Positions 44,901-56,900 of a stretch of 64,000 nt of DNA are shown piece by piece (the first letter of the stretch is position 1; every line of letters begins with the position of its first letter). Source of the stretch: Synaphobranchus kaupii (taxonomy: Eukaryota > Chordata > Actinopteri > Anguilliformes > Synaphobranchidae); NCBI GenBank assembly GCA_029718625.1, contig CM056383.1:18004722-18068721 (forward strand). The letters are read 5' to 3'. The translations under genes were made by a program, and so were the position numbers. The notes under the pieces were generated by a model. That model ran no database searches. It was given only the letters and a program-made list of their open reading frames with translations, and was not told the origin of the DNA.

Positions 44901-47900
44901 ACGCCTTGACTGCAAGCAACAAGAAATGTTTCCCATTTTATATGCAATCATCACAGTTTCCCAACCCTAACCCTAAAGTATACTTATGGTCCGAGGATGT
45001 GTCCCTGTGCTTTCAGAATAAAGTCAGAGTGAGGAGAGCCAGCATCTCTGAGCCCAGCGACACAGACCACGATCTCAGGACCCAGTCTTCTCTACAGGGT
45101 GCGCATTTACCTACAAGAAAGTGGCCGTCCGCTCTACTGGTTGACAATTCTATGTGTTTTTGCATCTGGTTATGTGTGCAACTGTAGTGTGTGTAAGCGA
45201 TTGCTGAAGCTCTTTATGGTTTCCTTCAGAAATTGTGCTCCATCACCAGAAGGAGATTGAGAGGATGGAAACATTTCGCGACCAGCTTGGTGAAGACTGG
45301 CTGCGCTACCAACACCATCTGGAGAAGGCATCGACACCACAGGAGACTGATCGCTCGGGAGCTGATTGCTCAGGAGCTGATCGCTCGGGAGCCATGAACG
45401 GCCACTGTGCCACCACCCCTGTACAGAATGCAAGTCCACCTGAGCGGATCTCACAGCCGCCCCAACTAGAACTGCATGCAACCCCTCTGCTCACTTCTGA
45501 GCCCAAACAAGAGTGGTTGGAGCCAGAGCCGGACACAGAGTCTACTCTGCAGTGGCCTGGTCACGGAGAAGATAACACAGATTCTACCCTGGAGACCAGT
45601 GTGGGGGGGCTGCAGGTCCAGGGGAACAGCAGCACCCCCCTCCAAAAGGAAGAGGAGGAGGAAGAGCTAGGGGGTGAGTGGGCAGCCCTACGTCGGTTAT
45701 ACCCTGCTGACTTAGGCAGTGGTGGATGCCTTTTGGGAGAGATTAAATGGTATGGTCTGGCATGTGGGTAGGGTGGGGGGATGAAACAGTGTGAGATCAT
45801 GGGAGGTGTAGTTTCTCTCTTGGTGGCAGTGATTGTCTGTCTCTTTAGCAACCTGCAGCAGACATCTTACTGGAACTGGAGACATCGGCCGGGTCTCGCT
45901 GTTGGAGCTCCAAGCTCAATGCCACCCGTATGCTACATTGTTAGCTGCCAACAACAACATTTTCTGGGGAAGGCTTATGGATGCTAGACATAAGGATGCA
46001 TCAGGGCTCCTGTCCTGAGGACATTTGTCATTTGAAACTATTACAGAAAAATTGTGTCAAAATACACTAAAAGACACCACACACAATCATTGGGATAATA
46101 AAAGCCACCCTCTCGTCTCCACCAGCTAAGAGACATTATGCAATATTTTAGGTTTGAGCAAATTCATTATGCCTTCAGTTGGCTCTCTGAGAACTTAAAG
46201 GCATACTGAACTTTGTTAGAACATAATATTGTATAGCTACCTGGCCCCGATATGAGTCGTAATATTCATGCTCATCTTCATGACTTGCTCCAGTGTGAAT
46301 GGAGAGAGAAAAAATGTAATTCTCCGTTGGCCAGTTGCTGACCACTGGCGCAAGTCATGAAGATGAGCATGAATATTACGACTCCTATCGGGGCCAGGTA
46401 CATTAATGTCTCGATAGACTTTTAGAAGCAATGCCTTAATGTTCGCTTAAAGTACCGGAGCCAGGTTAAAAGTTTAAACAATGCAGTGACTCATTTGCGG
46501 TCTTTTCATTTATTTTAAGAGAGGATTTCATTTATTTCCAGCAGTCCAACACAACTGATCCAATCCAACGTTTAACCTGGCACAATGTAGCCTATCGTAG
46601 GCTACTACAAGGTTTGCAGAGGTAGAAATTCCAGTGGTCAGAAAGTAAAAGTCCTGCTGTGTTTCTTCCACCCATGAACTCACGATTTCACTAATTTGCC
46701 TAGTTAGCTCCTATCTCTTGGCTGAAGAATTGTGATAATTAGCAAATCCAGGTGATTGGAACAAATGATTGGGGAGGACTTTCACTTTCTGAACCTGGAT
46801 TTTCCACCTCGCAGGTTTGACCTATAGCCTACACAGCGTAGTGCTGGCTAGCTAGCTCCGTTTCTTTCATAAAACAAGAATACTTTATAACACTGCTCCG
46901 ATTCTTCATCATTTCATCCATTAAAACTTACGAGTGCCCTGAGAGCATAGTATCAAGCATAGACTGTTACCCATCTCTATGCTATGCTCCCCCTAGTGTT
47001 CATTAAGTGCTACTGCACTAAACCTGTATGAGGCCCACCCTGCTTGCTTTGATTGATAGGAATGAAAACGAAAATGAAAATAAAAATGAAGTTTTTAATT
47101 TTAATTTTAATTTTTGTTTTCATTTTCATTTTGGGCTGAATAATCCTTCATAGTAGTGTGGTATGAGGTGTTTAAATTATATCGGGGTGTAGTGTGGTAT
47201 AGAATACAATAGAATAACTTTTATTTTCCCGAAAGGGAACTTCAGTTGTAGCCACCAGCAACAGCAAAAAAGACATAGACAGTGGGGCAGACCCACAACA
47301 CACAAACAAACATATAAAATGGCAATATATAAAGTAAGTAAGTTAAGTAAGTAAGTTACTTACTTACTTTTACAATATATATACAGCCAAACGTCATGGT
47401 TAAAATAGCCCCCACTGTCCCAAGATGTTCAATGTCATCAACCAGTCCAACACACAAACTCCGCCTCGGCGCCTCCACGACTTTCCTTCATAGGCTACAT
47501 GCAGTGTTGCGGTCTCTGTCCACTGTCGAAACGGAGCTCAGCCTTCCCAGTCGCCGCCTCACTCCTCTCCCGCATTATCTTCTCCTTCCCTGGTTGCCTT
47601 TTGAAGATTGCCCACAGTCCCAAATCAGTCCCGACATCTTCAACTCCGGTGAAGAGCGATGGTAAACTCCGTGGCTGCAACGGACATTTCCGAGCATAAT
47701 GCAAATGCGTTTCCATGGTGACGACCACAAACAAAATCATCCCCGCTAGACAATTCGTCAATATTATAAAAACGAGCAGCAGGAGTCTCCAGTCCGCTTC
47801 CCCGTCCCACAACAGACACACAGCGCATGAAAAAAACAAGACAAAAGCCCTACACAACAAAACACATTCAAATTAACAAACACGAACACGAGAGACAGCT

Positions 47901-50900
47901 GGACTACATGTCGCCATTACAGCGCCACGTGACGTCACGTATGAGGTGTTTAAATGACATCGGGGTGTAATGTATTATGATGGTGCATAGGTGATGTGGA
48001 TGTGGGGATGCAGAGATGATGTGGTCTGTCTCCCACAGTTGACCTGTGCCTACCCCTGCTTGTGGGAGTTCTGTCAGAGGAAGAGGAAGAGCAGGGGATG
48101 AAGACGGCCCAGGGTCCCCTGTTCTTGAGAGTGCAGTCGGGTCACGCGTTGGAGGTGGACATGCAGAGTGGCCGTGTGCTGTCCAAACTGGAGCTGGACA
48201 GCCTGCAGGAGGTCACCACCTCTCAGGCCACCTGGACAGAGAAGGTCAGGGTCACAGTGAAGGGCGGAGGCCCAATGCTGAAATAGGGCGCAGCCCTAAG
48301 GTCTAACAGACACCCCTGGAACCTTTAACCTCACAGGACAATCCAGCCCATCCACATCCAGGGGCCCATTGGTCTCTTAAGTTCAGAATTCATGCAAGCG
48401 GCCAATATGTACTGATGTCATCATCTTCTAAATTATGCAGAGCTTCTCATCACCAGAACAATTTTTACCATAATCGTGCAGTTTCCCGTATTCCATATCA
48501 GGGCATGAAATGTACTTTTTTACCTACTGGCCAGAGTGGCTTGCGGATTCTAAAAATCACCAGCCATTTTCAACATTTTACCAGCCACATTACCTTTTAT
48601 AGTGTAACACAACCTGGTTAGTTACCTGCTAAAGTTTCTGCTAGAGCAGAAAATCTTACCAGCCACAATCAAAATTTTACCAGCATTTCGCTGGTGGCTG
48701 GTGTTAATTTCACACCCTGTTCCATAACCCTGTGGCCTGTTTTACCCTGATCTCTCTGGCTTTCTGGCTCCACCCCTGAGAAGGAGGCTCGTCTCCCAGC
48801 TGTGGAGCTGCACTTTAGTTACATCAACCGCACGCGACGCCGGCGCTGCTACGTCATGCTGGATGACAATCCTGAGCAAGTTCAGCAGGTGAGTGGCACC
48901 CAGACGCACACCCAGAAAAACTTGAGGGCCTGTAGCATGTGCAAAACCTTTTAGCATACGCAAAACCAATAACATGACCAATGATTGGTCATGGCATTTG
49001 TTTTGCACCAATCATTGGTGTGTTATTGGTTTTGTGTGTGCTAAAGGCTCTGCACACGCTAAAGGTCTTAGTAAATCAGGCTGGGGGCCTGACAGCAGTG
49101 CAGATTCTGGGGGGTTTACTATGAAGCAGGATTGCTGAGTTAGCTGGATAACTGCACTGAATAAAACCCGGAACCCTCCGAAATCTGGAACATGGACTGA
49201 AATAAAAACATTTATTATCCAATTATCCAGCTAATTTTCCGAATATGATCCCTTCACCCCTTTGAGGGTGCATATTTGAGTCAACTTTGTCAAAAAGCTT
49301 TTGAGTGGGTGACTTTTTCTCACAAATGGGGGCACTTAAAATCATGTCTATGGTACAAGTGCAGGACACACTAACTACTTCCTCACTAGTTTTGAAAGAG
49401 TTTTGCAGGATTTCTTTCTACTGCTTGAAAAGTAGGGGAGAGGGCACATAGTAAACGGGTCTGAAGGGACAGGGGGCAGGGAACAGGGATCATATTCGGT
49501 CATGGTCTGTCTCATTACCAACACTTCTGTTCTTCTCCCATGTGACCTTCAGGCCTTGGCAGACATCTTGTCTCAGGTTGTGGAGGAGAATAAGCGCAAG
49601 CTTCCGAAAGGCCATCAGCAGACCGAACGCATGCAGTGCTTGAGGTGCTGCGCCGAGTTCTCCCAACAGGGGGGGCATGAACCTATTAAGCTGATTCCTG
49701 GAAGGGATATGGGGGGGCAGGAGGAGAGTGGACCAGATGACAGTGGTGAGCTTTTTTACTTTCGAATTGACCGCTTTTGCACAATATCAGGATTAGTCAC
49801 ATATCACGCACATTCAAAGTACTGTTCTTTGTTATGATAGTGAGCACCATACTACTCTTTGTCTGGATCTCCTGTTTATTATTTTTAGTTAACTTGTCAA
49901 AGGCTCAGCCACTTTTGTTTGTGACCTTTATCATAATTCCACAACACATTTTTGCTGTTTGGCTCCACTTACAGCTTATAAAATAGATTTTAACTGTTTT
50001 TCATTGGCTCCAGTTAGCCTGCTCGATTGCGATGTTGGAAATGTTAATTAACATTATATTACAATGAGTATGGTGGTGTTCTTCCTTGCCACAAACCTGC
50101 CATATACATTTAGGGTTTCTGATTGCACAATGCTCATAGCACATATAAAAACAAACTACGTACAGAAGTAAAAATAATCTTATTATTTTTATATATTATG
50201 GTATCTTAGTTAGAACTGCCTATCTCCTTCAGTAAAACACTTTGCATTTGCAATGTAGGCCCTTCATAGCACACATGACATAGGGTGGGTCATCACTGGA
50301 AATGTGAAAAACTCCAGCTCAGGGTGACAACCCTACCCAAAGAGCCAGTTGTTATGTTTTGGTGTCACCGTCCACTGGAAGATATTGGTTATTACGCAAC
50401 CCCACTTCCTGTCATGGGTGCCCATGTGACCCCACTTCCTGTCACGGATGCCCACAAAACCTCACTTCCTGTCATAGATGCTAACGTAACCTCCCGCTAT
50501 CCTTCCACTTTCTGTATTTCGTGCCCATCAGGAGCCGTGTAGGCAAGTTCTGGTGTCTGTGCTTACAGATTTTTTTTAACCGACAGGGAGTGCACTCAGC
50601 TGTCCCGAGTGTGGCAGTGATCACGTGGTCCAGGTGGCAGACCAGTTGGTTCCCTCCACCAGTACACCTGTCCAGTGTTCTTCTGAAGATGATGATCTCA
50701 ATGGCCACTTCACCTTTAATGACTCCAGCACTCAGGCACATCGTCTCCAGGTGTGTGGTTTGCAGAAGGTGTGCCTTTTAAAGTTCTCTGTAGGTCAGAA
50801 CTGTGTCACAGTGCTACGCATCAGGACAGTAGACATTGCAAGGTGTGTTAGCAGTGGAAACTGTGACAACTTCAACATTCATTGCTTATTTTGCTATTGA

Positions 50901-53900
50901 TGTTAAGAAGATTGCTTAAGGTCAAGGAGGATTATTTCCATGGTGTGTTGCAGTGCCCTTTGTGTGGCTGTAGGACCCCTGCATTAAACTGCAGTATCCT
51001 CTGTGTGCCTGTAGGACCCCTACATTAAACTGCAGTATCCTCTGCATGCCTGTAGATAACTTCAGGAAAATCTGAGACTTAAAGGGAATTTCTTGTCTAA
51101 ATTCACATGGAATGTCCCTGTAGCAGTAAAAGAAAATTCCAACAAAGTGGCATGGGGTGTAAAGCAGAATGTATTGAGTACAACTCAAAGGAGTTTATAT
51201 TAATGATCTACAATACTTCGGTCAGCTTGTATTTAAGGTTTTATTCAAGTTTGGGGGGAATGTTGTTGGTAACAGCCTGGTGCTCAGACAGACTGCTGAT
51301 TATATTAAGAAACTGGATGCTGGTGATCTCACCGTTTTAATGGCCTTTTAGACAAGCTTCTCTGTTAGCAATATGGATCTCTGGGGAACACATTATGTAC
51401 AGGCTGATTAATCATTATACATGGAACATGGCCTGAGTAATTCTCTGGTCAAAAAGCTGCGTGTTACAGCATAGAAATATATAGACTGTACAAATAAATA
51501 TTTTGTTGCACTATAAATGACAAGGTGTGTCATGTGACATCTAGGTGAAATGTACAGCCACGTACCACCAATCTTGTCTACTTGTGTCATACAGTCATAC
51601 AGACTCAATCATACAGCTCCTGCCTCTTCCCTAGTTCAGTATACACTGAAGGCGAAGCTTGTTGACTAACATGCAGTCACATTTCAATACGTGAAATCTT
51701 TCATACAGTGCAAAATAACACCACCAAATCTTGCATGAAATTGCACATATTATTAGCAGACTCATCATTGGTAATCCACGTGACATGATACAATGTGGAT
51801 GTGGATAAGACATTTCTGAATGCTGTAAGCCAAGCACATTACTCTTTGCCCATGTGCATACAAGTTATCAATTTAAATCACCTTTATGATTATGGCAGTT
51901 GTTCAACTTGGTGTGGCTACAAACTGACAAAAAACTTAACATGAAATAGAAGAGTACCAGGTTTGAACATGCTCAGATAAAAAACAGCATTATCCTGCTT
52001 ACATTAATCTGCTGTGCTGTTGTGCCTATAGGACCCTGCGTTGGGAGAGGCCTGTTTGACTAGTGGCAGCCCTGCCCACCTGGAGACGACCCTCACAGAC
52101 ACCTTCCTCACCGCCAGGAGCCATAGCTTCTACATCGGGGATGGGGATGGAAGCAGCTTGACTGACCGGACCCCTCCCTCCCAGCTTACCTTCCAAACCC
52201 CCAGTGGGCCGGGAAGCGAGGAGCTGTACGCAAGCTACAACTACAACAGCCCCCTGCCTGCCCAGCCTGCCCCACCCCTCCAGGACCAGCCCTTGCACAT
52301 GGAAGGGACCAACCCTGGTGGGTTCTGGTTAAAAATGGTTTGGAGGACAAGCTGGGGAGTCTATGACTGAGTTTGGAATGGCTCACTCATTCACTCCCTC
52401 CATATACACTTAATCAGGAAATCTGCATAGAGCACTAGAGAGGGATTCAGTGAAGAATAAAGGAGATTATTTTGGACACTACAGATTCTGAGCCAGTTGC
52501 TTAGCAATGTGCAACGCTTGCATGACAGCTGGTACAGGTCGAGTCGTTCCTCTTCCTCTCTGACGTCGTGAATGACATGTTTGGTAATGGATGTTGTATA
52601 CTCGTGCGTGAAGAATGAGACAGTAGACCTCCCCGGTGTCTGCTATTGACATCATTTTCAATAGAAACTGCCTACCTATTGAACCTTTTTTAATCTTAAT
52701 TATATGTCTATAGGGGCAATTTTCGGTTTATTTATGCTGTATCTGCCAACTTTTAATGTATATTTCTAGATAATTACACATTACAATTGTACATAATTAA
52801 ATGCAAATATCCAAAATGTGAGGTAATAGTTTATGCAAATATGCAATCTACTAACAATGGAATGAATGGGAAATGGTTTGGCATTTGGCAATTCTTTGCA
52901 AATACCCAAATTATGCTGTAATCCCTTATGCAATTAAGTGGATTCTACTGTATAACAAAAACGGTATATGGGAAAATGGAACAAGAAAAGGAATGCTCCA
53001 TACATAAGACTCACTAAAAGCATTAAAGCATGATAAAATATGATTTGAAATTGTAAAAAACAATAGGAAAAGATGAGGTAAAATAAAAAACATTACATTT
53101 TTGTGTGTGCCTTGTGTCTTTCAGCTCAGTTTGATCTACTCTCTGAGGACTTTGAGGCAGTAGACCACCGACTGAAGCTCTTCCTTGACATGGAGGTGTT
53201 TGAGAATGACTCTGAGGAGCTCCACTGCTATCTCAAGGCAAGGGAGTACAGTCCGTGAGGCGTGGTGATGTTAACTTTGATAGGGACAGACGTCATAGTG
53301 GAAGTAGTTACCGATCACTAAATCTGGCCAATTTTCCAATAATTTCAGTCATTCAATGTGCTAGCCAGCTAGCTAGTCCAAACATAAGCTCATAACATTC
53401 GACATTATATTTGCTCTGGTGAAATGCATTAATTTAAAGGGTAAGTTCGCTATTTTGGACCTTGGACCCTATTTGCGGTCCGTCTTCCATGAACCTGACC
53501 CATGAAGTCCATTTTTTCGCTGATCGGTCCAGTATTGAGTTCGCTACAGATTTCCTGTAGGCTCTCACTGGGCTACAATAGAAGTCAACGGGGCAATTAG
53601 AAATGTTCGATAAATGTGCTTTCATGTACAATAAATGAGACGGGAAGCTCAGGGTGTATTGTTACCATTCTCAGTATGCTCTCCTGTGAAATGTATCTCA
53701 ATCCGAACATTTTTACATGCTTGGCATGGCTTGGAAGTAAGCATTTCTCTGTTGCTTGTTTTCGCTGCTCCCGCGGAGTACTATGTGTCGGGGGTAGGGG
53801 AGCGGGAAGGTGTGCCGGCCGTTTACGAAACTATCTAGTTGAGCAGTCTGCGTTTGTTTACCTGCAGCAACGTAGGCTACAATTTCCACAAAAAAACTTG

Positions 53901-56900
53901 GATGATGGATGACTATAATGATTACGAAGACGAAGAATTCGATTTTGACTTTGACGTTACTGGCTACAGATTTGAGCCAGAATACCCGGACACGGAACTA
54001 CAAGAGATGGATGATAAGAGAGCAAGAGAAGAGAGAGAGGCTGAAGTTGCGCAGGTAATGTTATCCGAAGTCAGTGCAAGGTAGTGCGGTCGGAGAAATA
54101 GTTCTGTTTCAAATGGAACTGTTGTTTCAACGTTCGGTTTGCGTTTGCGATAGCCTACATTTCACAGAAGAGCATACTGAGACCGTAAGAATACACACTG
54201 ATCTATAAAAGCACATTTAACGTTGTTTTTCCATAACATTTCTAATTGCCCCGTTGACTTCTATTGTAGCCCAGTGAGAGCCTACAGGAAATCTGTAGCG
54301 AACTCAATACTGGACCGATCAGCGAAAAAATGGACTTCATGGGTCAGGTTCATGGAAGACGGACCGCAAATAGGGTCCAAGGTCCAAAATAGCGAACTTA
54401 CCCTTTAATGATAAAATTTGGGGAGTGAGATCCAAGGAACTTCGGGCCTGGCAGATTTTGACGGGTGGAGCATTTTTGACCTTATACCGTCCCTCTCTCC
54501 ACTTCTGCCTGACATGCGCAGTTTCAAAAAGTTGGTCGAGAAACTGGTGGCCCTACTCAAGTGTTTGTAGGGTTAGGGTTAATGTGGTGATGTGCCAACT
54601 TCGATGGGGATGGACCAGGGTCGGCGCCAGAACGAATCAAACGGGTGGGCATTTGGTTTTGGCGGGGGGGCAAATCCGAGACCAAACTTACAAACTCATT
54701 ATACATACAGTACATTTTGCAGAGGGGAAACATAGCACTGTTACACGAATACAGAATAGAATATAGCAAAATAGAATAGAATAGAACCAGAATAACACTC
54801 GGAGAGATGTAGCGACCTCGCCATATGTAGTAGTAGCTACAGTATGCTTGGGGCTTGACCTTCCGCTGTGAAGTCGAGCGTTCACCAATTTGAAATAAAG
54901 TGAGCCGTTTCGACAGTTACACAAACGATACACCGCAAGATACAGGAGCGAAAACAATACCCGATGTAATAGAATAGAATAGAATCATACTGAATACACC
55001 GAACACGAGTGATATGTAGCTATAGCTAGCCTATACACATTACCATACAACATAACTCTCAATTTTTTTTTAGACCGTCAATGCGTGAGATTTGTCACAT
55101 TTCTAAAATTCCAATATCTAGCTACATAAAATTGGCCATGGTCGCAAATAAGTATGTTTTTAGACCGTAACGTAAATAAGCAAAACTGTACCAAGGCTGG
55201 CGCATAAAACTATCAATCAACAGCTGGACTCACCATTAGAAGAGGATGCGACAAGTTTGAAACCTCCGCAGTAGCCTACATCGACAAACTTTTATTTGCT
55301 CACTAAATTTAACTATAAACTTTGCCCCTAGTGTTTGAGACGTATCCGTCACAATTAGCCTACAGTATTCGTGTGTGTCTGAAATTATAAACTACAGCTT
55401 TAGAAAACCCCGTAAATTTTGACGCAGTATTTTTTAAAAAGGTAACTTAGCCGGCCGCTTGCGAAAACCTCAGCTTCTCCAGTTGCACAGCAGTAGGCCC
55501 TACAATAAATTAGGAGGGTGCTATGAATAGCCCAAAGCACTTACGACCGTCCTCTCGCCACGGCCAGACTATAAAATGCACCGTTTATACACGCTAAGAA
55601 AATCATGTTCACGTATAGAAACAATAATATTTTTTAAAACGTTGTACAAATGAGCATTCGCCGTTTTTCCTTGCTTACTGTAGGCTACTATATAGCTACA
55701 GTAGTAGGCTACCTGATGCACTTTTGGTTTAGAAGACACCTCATTTTTTTATCCAAAATCTCTCGTATAAATATGTTTAGGAAACCAAGTACTTACCAGT
55801 ATATTCAGCTACAGCTGTTTTCTGATTAACCCTGAAGAGTTTATCTTGTTGCATTTCGCCAAAGCCCCGTACAGTCGACATTTCCACAGCGACCATCCGT
55901 CGCACTTAGGGCTGAAATAGGCTAAGTTGTTGTTGCTGATTAAATACACGCGCTTAAAAAAAAAAACGTATTTAAATACATTAGGCGACGTATGTTATGG
56001 TTATTATATATACTGTATGTAACTATTCTGAAATAAATGTATTCTGTTGCAAATTTCTGAATGATAGCTACAGCTTCTTCAATTCGAACTTTAAACCATG
56101 GATGTGCAAAGAATATATTTTGAGATATTGACATTTAAATAAACCTAGTAGAAACCAGGTGCATATTGCCTCTGGAGGGCCAAAATAATAGAGTTAATCG
56201 TAACCGTCCGATCATTTACTAGAAATAGGCCGACTGTAGTTATTACCATAAAATACAAAACAATACTCTTCCTCAGATCATTAACAACCTATTGCCACGT
56301 CATTCCAATAACCGACAACAAAGACAAACCCGTTCCATTACAAACGCATTAAATCCACTTCAAAGATACAAAAACAATTTTGGTCAAAAATCGTTTTTCA
56401 ATAGAAACACAGAATCATGGAATAATTTACCATTAAATATAAGGACAAATATACATTTTAACAACTTTAAAAAACAGCTCAAATCTCATCTTATAAATAA
56501 CCAAATCTGTCAACACTAGACTATAATTAATTTCAGATCACGCTGTGTCTGCTCCATAAACACTCACTTTATTATTATTATTATTTTTATTTTTTTTTTA
56601 AAAATTTTTCATTGTTTCTACATATTTCTTTCTGAAATTTCTCACATTTTAATTACTGTACATCTATAGATTTTTTACCCCTGTCTTTCTTATTTTTTCC
56701 TCATTTTCTGTTCATCTCAATTATTTTCTTTTTCTTTTTTTTCTTTCCCCATGCTGTAGGACAGGGAACCCTCTGTAAAACAGTAATGTACTGAGTAGGG
56801 CCCAAAGATGTTAGGACTTTTATGTACTAATATCTTTTTTCCCTGTATAAAAAATAAATTGAAATTGAATTGAAATTGTTTGTTCAAAGTTGAACTGAAA

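Noticed and set aside
44979..44990. Telomere-like CCCTAACCCTAA
   Set aside because: Only two units; chance or trivial interstitial sequence.
47495..47860. 121-codon minus-strand ORF with a hydrophobic stretch
   Set aside because: Lies inside a retroelement-like block; no recognisable domain.
48062..48286. ATG-initiated ORF starting at the GVLSEEEEE segment
   Set aside because: It is the inside of stk11ip exon 14; the frame continues upstream to the acceptor.
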